NCBI GenBank assembly: GCA_036365515.1
Contig: CM070873.1
Location: forward strand, 193,563,104 to 193,627,103
DNA from: Torymus aiolomorphi
Lineage: Eukaryota; Arthropoda; Insecta; Hymenoptera; Torymidae
Direction: 5' to 3'
Length of the DNA: 64,000 bases
Positions within the stretch are counted from its first letter, which is position 1; each line of letters begins with the position of its first letter. The translations under genes and the position numbers were made by a program. The notes beneath the pieces are model-generated. The model was not told the origin of the DNA and ran no database searches. It saw only the letters and a program-made list of their open reading frames with translations. Shown piece after piece: positions 23,801 to 34,257 of the stretch.

Positions 23801-26212
23801 TATCGTCGTTTTATTCATAATTTTTCGGGAATAGCAAAACCATTGAGTAACTTGTTAAAGAACGATACACCTTTTATATGAGGGGATGAAACACAAAAGG
23901 CATTTGACATTTTAAAAGATAAATTATGTACTCAACCTGTTCTTAAAATAGCAGATTTTTCATTACCTTTTATATTAACTTGTGATGCCAGCGGGGTAGC
24001 GATAGGAGGAATACTCTCACAAGGGGAGATAAATAAAGACAGACCTATTGCTTATGCATCTCGAGTACTCTCTGATACCGAAAGAAAATATGATACGTAT
24101 TCGCGTGAAGCGCTAGCAATTGTTTATTCAGTTAATCAATTTCGACCTTATTTACTTGGGCGAAAATTTACTATCGTTACAGATCATAAACCTCTTATAT
24201 GGTTTAAAAATTCTACGGATCCCACGTCGCGGGTCAGTAGATGGCGAATCAAATTAAATACATATGATTTTGATATTGTTTATAAGGCAGGTAAAACAAA
24301 TGTTAATGCAGATGCGTTATCCCGAAATCCTGTAGATAATAATATTCTAGTAGTGCAGACCCGAACTAAAGCAGGAAAAATAGATGTTCCGAATTATCGC
24401 GATAAACGACCAAAAAAACCAAATAATACTAAAAATAAGGTATTAAAGGGTTCTCTTGAAGTTTTACAAGAAAACGAAAATGCGAAACGTGACGTCGTTA
24501 GTAATCATAAAGAGAAAGAAAACTCTTATCCTGGTATAAATTCTGAAAATGAGAATGAAACTTTAGAACAATTCAATGAAAAATTGTTAGACAATTATCA
24601 AAATAATAATTCAATAATAGATAACGAAATCAATATACAAATGAATGACCAGTCACAAGCAACGAAACAAATTTCGGAAAAAGAAAATATTTTAAGTAGT
24701 CATGGGGTAAATTTTAATTGTGGAAAATTATTTGTCGAATGTAAAGAGCAACTTTTTATGCGAAAAGATAATTATATATATTTCATTACCACAAATGGTA
24801 CGCCGCGTGATAAAGGCTCATTACAATTATCAGTAAGACAAGAACTACCACGTTTTTCACATTTAAACCCGGGAGAAATCAAAATTACAAATAAAAACCA
24901 TAAATTACATTTTGCACTTGTTATTCGAGGGGAAATACTTATAAGTACAACGGAGGTTTTGAATAATATAACTACGGCATTAAAAGTTCTGAAGTCAATA
25001 ATTATTAAAGAAAATTTATGCTCTATTAGCATTGCTAAGAGTGAGAATATAGAAAATGTTCCATGGAAAGAAATTACCATCAAAATAAGAAACATTTTAA
25101 AGGGGTTATCTTTGAAAATTATTATATGCAATGGATTAATAAAATACGTTCAAGAGAAAGATCGCGGAAAAATAATTGAGGAAATGCATGACTCAGCTGT
25201 TGGAGGGCATAAAGGAGTAAATAAAACTTACAGAAGAATCAAACAAAAATATTTTTGGGAAAATATTAAAGATGATGTCCAAAATTATATTAGAAAATGT
25301 TTAAAGTGTCAATTAAAAAAACTTGTCAGAGTAAAAACTAAGCAACCTATGATTATCACGGATACTCCCATGGCGCCGCTTGAAAAAGTTAGTCTTGATA
25401 TAGTGGGTCCTTTTCCAGTGTCGAAAAATGGTCATAATAATATTTTAACTATTCAATGTAATTTCTCTAAATATTGTTTAGCAATTCCTTTAAGAGATGC
25501 AACCGCGGAGTCTGTAGCTGACGCATTTATAAAAAGGTTTATTTGTATTTTTGGTTCTCCAGTAACGATTTTAACAGATCAGGGTTCGAATTTTATGAGT
25601 AGCTTAATGAAAAGAGTTGCAAAGAAATTCCGCATTAAACAAATTAAAACCACGGCATATCACCCGCAGTCAAATGGATCGCTTGAAAGATCTCATCACT
25701 CGTTAACTGAATACATGAAAATGTTTATCGAAAGCAATGACACGTGGGACGAATGTCTCGAATTAGCGACTTTATGTTATAATACAGTAGCGCATGAAGG
25801 ACACAAATTCACGCCTTATGAATTGATATTTGGTAGACTAGCACGATTACCTTCAAGTGAACCACTTGAACCCGAAGAACAACCATTAACATATAACGAT
25901 TATATTACTAAATTAAATAAACAATTACATAACATTCAAAATATTGCGCGAGAAAAATTAGTGGAAGCGAAATATAAGTCTAAATATTATTATGATAAAA
26001 AAACTAATTTTAAAGATTTTAAGATAGGAGATAGCGTTTGGTTACAAAAAGGGGGCAAACTTTATAAATTAGCAAATCAATATGAAGGTCCTTATACAAT
26101 TATTGAAATAATTAATGATAAAGGCAACGTAAGAATAAAGATGAACAATAATAAAACGAAGATAGTGCATGTTAATCGTTTAAGAATATCTTATATAGAT
26201 CAAGGAAATTAA
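20650..26212 (+). pseudogene. pol: Pol polyprotein: protease, RT, RNase H, integrase
   Basis: Enzymes for reverse transcription and integration. Protease has LDTGAS near 20883. RT runs about 23180-23870 with VVDFRQLN and the catalytic FLDDA near 23537. RNase H follows (TCDASG near 23970, SREALAI, VTDHKPL, NADALSR near 24305). Integrase has an HHCC finger (HDSAVGGHKG...CLKCQ, 25190-25315), the acidic triad in LDIVGPF, LTDQGSNF and SNGSLERS, then a GPY-type tail. Breaks: a frame change at about 23141-23157 just before RT, and an in-frame TGA at 23879-23881 between RT and RNase H. Between protease and RT lies an unusual ~550-codon Asn/Glu/Asp/Lys-rich insert (about 21200-22850), and a smaller one precedes integrase (24350-24700). 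Confidence 0.92.
20698..20704 (+). promoter_or_regulatory. -1 ribosomal frameshift slippery site G GGA AAC
   Basis: The heptamer GGGAAAC lies in the gag/pol overlap with exactly the required zero-frame phasing (G GGA AAC). Slipping back one base enters the pol frame, which is open here. This matches the X XXY YYZ class used by many retroviruses. A GC-only inverted pair, GGCGCG (20726-20731) with CGCGCC (20754-20759), follows 22 nt later. It is a candidate stem, although the spacing is longer than the usual 5-9 nt. Confidence 0.8.
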
Positions 26213-26299
26213 GAAAAAAAAAGAGAAACAAAAAAAAACATTCGTCTGCTTATATTATATACTATTAGTTTATATAAGAACTTAACAAATAAATTATCG

Positions 26300-26322
26300 A
26301 TAGTTTTTCCTTTTCTTTGCAG
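26300..26322 (+). promoter_or_regulatory. Candidate splice acceptor before env
   Basis: A pyrimidine run, TTTTTCCTTTTCTTTGCAG, ends at 26322, four bases before the env ATG. Envelope genes of insect errantiviruses are made from spliced subgenomic RNA, so this is a likely 3' splice site. The donor was not identified. Confidence 0.65.
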
Positions 26323-26326
26323 TATC

Positions 26327-28081
26327 ATGAATCTAAAGCTTCTGCTGTTTTTTTGGGCGGTGCTAGAAAACGCTTTTTCGGAGGAGGTTACAAACAGTAA
26401 CGAAATCGAAATCGATATCGTTCCTCAATCTGGTTTGTTAATTGAGAGACAACATGAGGTTAACTTTATACGGAAAGCTTGGAAAATCATAATTTGTTTA
26501 GACTTTAGTTGATTAAAGTATGACTTAACGGCCTTAGAATTAAGTCTTGAAAACATTAGGGAGGATGCATCGATATATCGAAAGGATTATTATAAGTATA
26601 TACCTCAGTTTGATGAGATTCAAAACAAATTCAATGACACATATAATAGATTTAAAGAAGTTAGGGAATTACAATCGAGTATACGCCCAACTTTATCTGC
26701 CACGGAACGAACAAACTACAATATACAGTTGAGAACGTTAGATCAATTCTCGGGCGAAGTAATGGGCACATTCGACGATGACGTATTGATCATAGAAAGT
26801 TCACTGAGCAAAGTTACACAATTTCAAAGAGCAAGGAGGGAAGGACTTGATAAGTTATTAAAAAAATTGCAGGAGGGCAGTAAAATGGAAGTAGGGTTCG
26901 AATTCAATGATAATTTCGCATCCTTACTCGAAAATGCCACTAGAATAGTTTTAGAAGATTTAACAAATATTATGCTATTAGGTTTCCAAATCCTAGAGGC
27001 AGAGCGAGAGATCCGAAAACAACATATAGCTCCTTCTTTAATTATCCGCGAGGATTTAGATAAATTGATCCGAGAAATGGAGAAATTGGAGCCGACATTT
27101 AGCCTTCCTATCGGAATAAAATTTGGAGGTTTAAAACATTTAGATAAACTTTGTAAAATAAAATATGGAGAATGGATGAGTAAATTTTTTATTGAACTGG
27201 AAATGCCATTACTGAGCAAAGAAAAGTCAATTCTATATAAAATGTTGCCGATTGCCGTTCCACAAGTAGTTTTTGAAAGACAGAAGATAGCCGCTTTTAT
27301 TAAGCCAAGTAGTAAATACCTGCTAATTAGGGGAAGGGAATATTATCATTTTGATGAAAATGAATTAAACTGTGAGCATGTTGAGAATACTTATATATGC
27401 ACACCCGAATGGTTCCTTTTCAGTAATCACCCTGATTGCGAGAGTTCGTTGATTTTTGATCCCAAAAAGGTAAACTTTGAAAAATGCAATATTCAAATTG
27501 TAAATAATTTTCAACCACAATTCGTACGTGCTCATACGGTAGATAGTTGGTTTTATATTGTAGACCAACCGATAGAAGTCGAACAAATTTGCAAACAAAC
27601 ATCCAATGTTACCATAAAATTACAAGAATCCGGGATTATGAAATTTCCGTCGCACTGCTATATTAAATATAATAATCAGATTTTGACATTAAAGCCACAA
27701 ATAATGCAACGCGCACCAATCTTAATCTCACCTTCTAAGTCATTAGAGTTACAAAAAGTTTCGGAAGTGTTTGCCGTACGCGAACACAAACATTTCTTTG
27801 AAAAAATAGCTGGGACGGGAACCATTCAAGACTTTTGGCAAATAGAAAAACTCTGTAAAATCTCCCTGCAACATGAGCAGGAAGAAATGGGAATTAAACT
27901 CATAGTCTATATCCTAGGATTTGTGATAGCTGTAATATTTTTGGCGGTAGGAATGGTATTGGCATTTCTTTATTACTTTAAGGTAGTATTAGAAAAGACT
28001 CCGGATGAGATCGAACTAAAAATTTGCGAGGAAACGGCACCGGGGAAAGCGGAAAAATGCGCCTTCCTAAAATTTAAATAA
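26327..28081 (+). pseudogene. env: F-type envelope relative, interrupted by one TGA
   Basis: Single frame of 584 codons with one internal TGA at 26510-26512. It starts at an ATG with a hydrophobic signal-like leader (MNLKLLLFFWAVLENAFSEE). A segment FSGEVMGTFDDD (about 26744-26779) resembles the region following the cleavage site in the baculovirus F/errantivirus envelope family. The basic cleavage motif normally just before it is not evident; a separate RARR lies about 25 residues downstream. A strong transmembrane stretch (LIVYILGFVIAVIFLAVGMV, about 27901-27975) and a short charged tail end the protein. The role would be membrane fusion and cell-to-cell spread. Family call is from overall layout and short motifs, so moderate. 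Confidence 0.62.
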
Positions 28082-28094
28082 CAAAAAAAAACAA

Positions 28095-28167
28095 AAAAAA
28101 ACCTTTTTTTTCTTTTTCTTTTTCTTTTTTTTTCCTATGAGTATTTGAGGAATATAAATGATTGCAG
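28095..28167 (+). promoter_or_regulatory. Pyrimidine tract and acceptor before the second glycoprotein
   Basis: A 35-base T/C run (about 28103-28136) and then TTGCAG at 28162-28167, immediately followed by the ATG at 28168. This mirrors the arrangement before the first envelope gene and suggests a second spliced message. Confidence 0.55.
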
Positions 28168-30164
28168 ATGGCGGGTGCTTGGCAACTACCACTCTGGTAC
28201 ATTATACTAACACGTTTTTCTATGTCAGCGGGACTTTACGGCTACGATTGCGGGGAGCAATTATCGAATCTAACTACTATATCTCTGCTGGATGTCGGCG
28301 ATTGCGAAATTAAACAACCAATTGTAAACTTTACTCGAATATATGGGCAATTGTTGCAATTAAACGAGTTCGGCCTGGTCCCTACCTTTAAATGTTCCTT
28401 AAAGATAGTACGGACGGTTACTCACTGTAGAATGCACTCACATACTTCGCGAGTGGTAGGGGGAGAAATTAGTTACTATAAAGAAATTACACGCGATGAA
28501 TGTAGTAATCTTCAACAAAACGGATTTTTATCGGTGGCAGGTACGCAAATATTGGGTATACAACCAAATGGGACAACTCATCGACCGATAATTTTTGCGG
28601 GCGATAGCGATCATAGCGGAAATTGCCACGGGGGTTCCTACTCAGATCCTTACGGAACTTTCAAAAATGTTTACGTAGCCGGATGGGTGGAGATAAAACT
28701 ACAGAATTCATATCAATCGGTTCAGATAGATGCAAATCGTATTAAGTTAAATTCGGGAGTTACATGTATTTTTTCTGACGCTCACTGTATAGATGAAGAT
28801 GGGGGACATGTATTTTGGGCCTTAATGCCGGAAGACGTTTGCGGGTGAATAAATATACGAGATTGTATGAGGGAAATATGGATAAAATATATGAACCGGA
28901 AGAGGAGCGTACTATGTATTCTTTAGAAACGGAAGATATAACTTTCGCCTTATGGAAAAGGGGTGAACATAATGTCTGCGGATCTATAGTTATGCGAACC
29001 GAGCACCCGAAATTATTCATACTTGAGAATGCCCGGGAGAACGGTTTTGTAAATACAAATTCGGCCGTAACAGCAAATTTGGATATTTTTACTTACATAA
29101 ATTCAAAGTTCCTGTATGTCGAGAAGTATGTGAGAAAGCAAATAAGTCAGATGTATTACGATATACTAAGACATAAATGCGACTTAGAGAAGCGAATAAT
29201 GGCAAACGCGTTAGCCCTGGCTACAATATCACCCGAGGAAGTAGCTTATCGCATCATGGGGGGACCGGGATACTTAGCCGTCGCCGCGGGCGAAGTTATT
29301 CATTTAGTAAAATGTTTAAGAGTGGATATTATTCGTAGAGACACTAAAGAATGTTATGACCAATTGCCCATATATCGAGATAAAGAAGAGTACTTTTTGG
29401 CGCCGCGCACACACATATTGTTGCGTGCAGGCAGACAAATACCATGCGATCGTAATTTACCAGCCATGTATCGATTGCATAATATATGGTTTAAAATGTT
29501 ACCAGAAATAATAGAGGTTAAAGATCCGGAAACATTGAGACCCGAAACTAAACCTACATGGAAATATGTAAGTCCAGAAACGTTAGCTGTTAGTGGAATT
29601 TACTCACAGAAAGATCTAAATCAATTAAGGGATATGATACTTTTCCCGGTTGAGAAACCTTCTCTTTTAAGTAAAGTAGCTTTAGGAATGAGTGGACGAG
29701 AAATTGACCCTCAGGGCATGACGCTAGATAAATTATTAAATCCCGCCACTATAGCTGCCATCGCGGAAACAACGTGGAACAATATGTGGTCAAGCTTCTT
29801 AACCTTTGGAACGGCCAGTGCGGGAGTAATCGGATTTATTATGTTATGTCGTTTGATTAAACTAATGGTAGATACTATAATCCATGGATACGCTATTTAT
29901 AGCTTATATGGATTCTCCGTACATCTATTGGGGGCGGTATGGAATTCGGTGACGCAATTGTTATTGCACTTAGGACATCAAAATAAAAGAGAGAGGAAAA
30001 CTGAGGAAAAAGAGATTAAACAGGAAAATACTGAGCAAAAGAGAATGAACAATCAAGAAGATGAGGAATCAGAACACATATACGAAAACGCATTACCTAT
30101 AAAACCTCCTCGCCTATACCCAACTTTAAATCAAGGAAAAACTAACGAACATGCTTCTATATAA
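28168..30164 (+). pseudogene. Chuvirus/mononegavirus-like glycoprotein, frameshifted
   Basis: A second, unrelated envelope-type gene. The first ATG is at 28168, with a hydrophobic leader. The ectodomain carries motifs I associate with arthropod chuvirus-type glycoproteins and their captured copies: YDCGEQ, SLLDVGDCEI, a Cys/His-rich THCRMHSHTS segment and GGSYSDPYGT. The frame breaks at about 28840-28848 and continues in the -1 frame with NKYTRLYEGN to 30164. Near the end are a hydrophobic stretch AGVIGFIMLCRLIKL (about 29827-29870) and a charged tail with YENALPIKPPRLYP, which contains a possible endocytic/SH3-type motif. In the family this protein mediates attachment and fusion. The break makes this copy non-functional unless the shift is programmed. 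Confidence 0.72.
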
Positions 30165-30280
30165 TAGATAAGAAAATTTGGTTCTATACACATATATATA
30201 TAATATACTGTTGCTTTTCTTTTTAAAGGGAGGATGAACATTACACTTACACTTCACAAACACAGAGCGCTAAGCTGCAC

Positions 30281-30664
30281 ATGGATTTAGACCCCACGCC
30301 TTTTGACGGAGAACTACCGGAAAATTATCCAGAAACATATAGAGAATTTTTAAAACATCGATGTTTTAAGCAAAGATTGGAAGTAGGACAATTCTTTGCA
30401 AACCATACGTTGGCAAAAGTTATTTGTGACGCGTGCTACATACCACATTATTTCGGGAACAACGAACAAATTGACTTACACATTAACTGGCACTTTACGG
30501 CCATAGATACGATATACGTCTTACACTGCGATATATGTCGTAAAATATTGTTAGAAAAACAAGATATCATTAAGTGCGGACGTTGCACGGAGGTTGTATT
30601 GCAATACCTCGAAAAAACAAACTCCACTATAGCGAGTATTAATCGAAATTGGCATAATGAGTAA
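30281..30664 (+). CDS. Unknown 127-aa Cys/His-rich protein (accessory ORF 1)
   Basis: Intact frame from ATG to TAA. Not recognised. Paired metal-ligand candidates are evenly spaced: C49/C52, H67/H71, C83/C86 and C99/C102, so two zinc-binding modules are plausible. There is no signal peptide or membrane segment, which suggests a cytoplasmic or nuclear protein. A possible splice acceptor, TTTTCTTTTTAAAG, ends at about 30229. The stop overlaps the next ATG (ATGAGTAA, 30657-30664). The position after the glycoproteins resembles accessory genes of complex retroviruses, but function is unknown. Confidence 0.7.
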   Translation: MDLDPTPFDGELPENYPETYREFLKHRCFKQRLEVGQFFANHTLAKVICDACYIPHYFGNNEQIDLHINWHFTAIDTIYVLHCDICRKILLEKQDIIKCGRCTEVVLQYLEKTNSTIASINRNWHNE

Positions 30665-31340
30665 TAAAATCAAATTATTCAAGGAAGTACATTTTAGAAA
30701 ACAAAATGATGGCCGGAGGGGATGTTTCCAATGTATAGTCACGGAACCAACAGAAAAATATTGGAAAAGAACCACATATAAAATGAGAGTAAATCGAAAG
30801 AACCCGGGTTGGAAATGCAAGAAATGTGATATAATATTACAGCACAGAATTCCAAGAGAAAAGGAGGAAAAGCTAAGGGAAGTTTTCAAAGGCTTGTCAA
30901 TCAATATGAACTGCCTCAGAGATTTAGTAATAAATGAGGACGTACCCAAGCAACAACTGCGAAGAAATATCAAGAAAAAAAGAAATGGGAAGAAAACATT
31001 GAAAACAACAGGGAAAACGAAACAGGAAAATAGGTTGATAACAAGAGAACGAGTACAAAAGGAAATGAGTTTAAATCAAGAAAAAGAAAATATCGGGCCA
31101 ACACCAGAGTCCCTTATAGAAGAAACAAGCACGGGGAAGGAAATAGCACACATAAAAGAGGAAATTATCGTAGAAGGAATAAACGTAAAAGAAGAAGCAG
31201 AAATTATAAAAGAAGAAACACACCAACTTCAGTTACATGAAACAAATAACGAAACAAAGGGGGAGAAACAAGCGGACGTGTTGGAAAAAAACCATTCAAT
31301 GGAAGAGGATATCCCTTTGATGACCTCAACGCTGACATAG
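30657..31340 (+). CDS. Unknown 227-aa basic/acidic protein with CxxC pairs (accessory ORF 2)
   Basis: Starts at an ATG that overlaps the previous stop by 8 bases, an arrangement suited to termination-reinitiation from one message. Residues C23/C26 and C54/C57 (CFQC, CKKC) could form one zinc site in a basic N-terminal domain. Then comes a very basic stretch (KKKRNGKKTLKTTGKTK) that could be a nuclear or RNA-binding signal. The C-terminal half is Glu/Lys-rich and probably disordered or coiled. After the TAG at 31338-31340 the same frame stays open to 31436, so the protein may originally have been 32 codons longer. No family recognised. Confidence 0.65.
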   Translation: MSNKIKLFKEVHFRKQNDGRRGCFQCIVTEPTEKYWKRTTYKMRVNRKNPGWKCKKCDIILQHRIPREKEEKLREVFKGLSINMNCLRDLVINEDVPKQQLRRNIKKKRNGKKTLKTTGKTKQENRLITRERVQKEMSLNQEKENIGPTPESLIEETSTGKEIAHIKEEIIVEGINVKEEAEIIKEETHQLQLHETNNETKGEKQADVLEKNHSMEEDIPLMTSTLT

Positions 31341-31443
31341 GAAGAAATAGTAAAAGTGTTAGAAGAAGCAAGGCGGGAGGAGCCCACGGACGAAGATTTT
31401 TTTTTACGCGATCCAAACAGTCGAAGAAGAAGCTGAAGGAAGT

Positions 31444-31983
31444 ATGGAATTGAGTCCAAACTTAATATCAACAATCATGAAGTCATTAATAATAGAAGGT
31501 AACACTTATGAACTCTTTTGCCGGGAGGAATATAGAGTAAAAAGCTTCATGAATTGGCCCCATTCGTATATAACACCGAAAGAACTAGCGGGAAATGGAT
31601 TTTTCTATGTCGGAGAAGAAGACATTGTCAAATGTTTTAGTTGTAATATAAAGTTGCAAAAATGGTTACCAGGGGACAGAGCAGGAGATGAGCACATGAA
31701 ATGGAACAAAGAATGTCCTATGGTAACAGGAAAAACATGCGGAAACATAAAACTTGATAGTGGGGAAGATACATGCCAGAGATACTCTCAGGAATATATA
31801 AAGTCAGTACAAGCAGAAATTCCGGATGAACAAAAATGTAAAGTCTGTATAACTCGAAAAATCGACACAGTATTCACACCTTGTGGCCAATTAGCCGCAT
31901 GTCAACCATGTGCAGAACTTTTAGATAATTGCGCGTTTTGTAGGCAAGAAATAAAGAGTAGACATACCGTATATTATACATAA
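31444..31983 (+). CDS. iap: BIR-RING inhibitor of apoptosis protein
   Basis: Intact 179-aa protein. BIR domain about residues 30-95: SFMNWPH, LAGNGFFYVGEEDIVKC, and zinc ligands C64, C67, H84 and C91 with the canonical CX2CX16HX6C spacing. C-terminal RING about 132-179: C132, C135, C147, C153, C156, C163 and C166. The usual His ligand in the PCGHL position is Gln (Q149), so the RING may bind zinc poorly or have altered ubiquitin-ligase activity. IAPs bind caspases or their antagonists through BIR and ubiquitylate partners through RING. One BIR plus RING is shorter than insect and baculovirus IAPs with two BIRs. It lies inside the LTR element, in sense with gag-pol-env, and probably is cargo that delays death of the host cell. 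Confidence 0.92.
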   Translation: MELSPNLISTIMKSLIIEGNTYELFCREEYRVKSFMNWPHSYITPKELAGNGFFYVGEEDIVKCFSCNIKLQKWLPGDRAGDEHMKWNKECPMVTGKTCGNIKLDSGEDTCQRYSQEYIKSVQAEIPDEQKCKVCITRKIDTVFTPCGQLAACQPCAELLDNCAFCRQEIKSRHTVYYT

Positions 31984-32155
31984 GAATTTTAAAATATTTC
32001 ACTACAGAAAGTACTCTTCATTAAATACTAATTTTTTTTATTATAATAAGAAAAATATATAAAAATATGAGTTATTATACTTTATAATTACACTACTAAG
32101 AAAACTAGAATTATATGCTTTTGTATGGGAATATGGGAAACAGGTTATAGCAATA

Positions 32156-32187
<32 letters not shown>

Positions 32188-33517
32188 CAAGTCATTTTGT
32201 TATTGAAAAACCCCTTTTTCCTCCTAATTACAAAAGAAAGTAAGGGTTTAGCTTTGGAATGAATTTAACATAAAATCGAGCGAAATCGTGGTAGGTATAG
32301 AATTCACATCAAACATAAGGATGTTAGGGGTAGAGCTACGGGCATGGATTTTGAAATTTTGAAATAGAAGCATTTTTATTACAAATGCAAAAAAAGAGAA
32401 AGGAATAAACCATAGAAACAATCAAATTTTACATAGGTATGACAGGGAGAAAGAGAAGGAATCTCTGAGCCAGACTGATCGGCAGCTTCAACAGAATCTC
32501 CAAAGTCGCGCAAAAGACTGATAAACAAAAGTTCATGTTTAAAAATCCCCCTTTTGCGAGAATTTAAATAATTAACTTGTTGAAAATTATTCTAAATCCC
32601 AGGGAAATAAAGACATATTATAAGTGGGCCAGTGATTTAAGATAAAAAAATACACTTCTTTTTATTTCTCGAAATTTACAGCTAAATAGGAGAAAAAACT
32701 TGTTGCCAAGTTTTTTCTTTGTCAGGTGGGGTGGGAACAAAAAAAAATTCTGTAAAATTTTGGAAATGTAATTACGACAAAAAAAAATAAAAGCTGTTAA
32801 ACCAGATGTTATTAAGGGAAGCAACAATCAATTTATTGTAAGAGAGTATAATTGCACTGAAAATTTTTTTTATGTAACAGATTACTATGTAATAAATTTA
32901 TTTGCACGATTGTATTCTTGGACTAGAAATAGAGTTAATTTTAAGACGCTGAGTAAAGAAAAAGGATAATTATTACACGAAAGACTTTTGAAAACAATTT
33001 TTTTTTTTAGAGTGTTAATGTATGGGTTATTGTGTGTGTATGTATTAGATGAATCATATTATTTCGTACTATAATATATTCTAGTATGTATCAGTTAACT
33101 TTATATTACTGTTTATGTATTCAACCTTTTTGCAAGAGTATGTATTTCAGTATGAACTACATATTTGTATTACTATTGTATGTATCGCTAAACTTTAGAT
33201 TTAACTTTATTATTCCAGGGGTATTATTTGAACTATTATTATTGTATAAATTGTATGACTTTATGTATTTAACTTCATTATTGTATGGGTTGTATATATT
33301 GAAAGATGGTATGTATTATTTAGGTAATATTGTATGTATATCTAAGTTTTGGTGTGTGTGTGTGTGTATTATTTCATCGCGTTAATTTAGTTAATATTGT
33401 AAAAATTTCATCATTACATTAGTTTGATAAAATATGATTTTTAAAGAAAAGTAATGATGGAATTTACGAACGACGGGTTTTATTTAAAACCCGCTCGTTC
33501 TGCGGTGGGCCGTGAGG
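31984..33517 (+). other. Noncoding tail between the IAP gene and the 3' LTR
   Basis: About 1.5 kb of AT-rich sequence with stops in all frames. It holds a pure A tract at 32155-32181 and TATGTATT-rich sequence at 33020-33330. Just before the LTR the sequence is G-rich (GCGGTGGGCCGTGAGG) rather than a classic polypurine tract. A short GTGTGT run is at 33352-33366. Confidence 0.7.
32155..32181 (+). repeat. 27-base poly(A) tract 172 bp after the IAP stop
   Basis: Uninterrupted A27 following ...TTATAGCAAT. It could be the fossil of an mRNA tail captured together with the IAP gene, or a simple repeat. Confidence 0.5.
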
Positions 33518-34218
33518 TGTAATGGACGAATTTTTCGTCCATTTACGCGAATAATTATGTTTTTTGTCAGGAAATGCATGAAAGACGAAATAGAGATGAG
33601 AGAAGAAAGAAGAGCAGCAGATAAAGAGAGAGGGACATCGAGAGAGGAAGGGAGAGATGGGCTGAGGAAGAAGGAGGGGGCAAAAGCAGAGGGACCAAAC
33701 GGATTGGAGAGTTTTAGAGCCATGGGAGGTCAAACAAATCAGACACGTGCGGTTAACCGAAACGGCGGAAAGCAAGAGGGAGAGAGGGACCGCGGCACGT
33801 GCGGCTGGGGAAAAATCAACACCAGCTACACTACACTACCGAAATTTATGAGACGGGCAATAAAAAGGAAGAAGAGGAGCAATTAAGATGACACTGGACC
33901 GGGCGCACAGACGTTTTTTTTTCTATGCAGGGAAGAACTGACTTGAAAAGATAAGTCAAGACCCATGTATGGCTATACTGCGCAGCCTCGAATTTCCAAG
34001 AATGAGGAGGACCACTGATACGAGCCAGAAGAGGGACAGCTCGGCACCCCTTTTATTCTCATAAAATAGCGGGGGAACTGCGCTACTGTCACACGGCGTT
34101 ACGACGCAGAATGGGACAGCAAAGCGTTTCTCTTGACACCCGAAACTTACGAGATAAGGGGGACGCTGCGTACACGGATGCACTGCGCATGCAGCCTCAC
34201 GGATTTTTCTCCAGGACA

Positions 34219-34257
<39 letters not shown>

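Noticed and set aside
24772..25131. Minus-strand frames opposite gag, pol, env and the accessory genes
   Set aside because: Shadow frames of the sense-strand genes; none carries a recognisable domain.
26547..26732. Separate 61-codon gene in front of the main F-like frame
   Set aside because: It lies in another frame. The F-like frame itself is continuous from 26327 to 28081 apart from the TGA at 26510.
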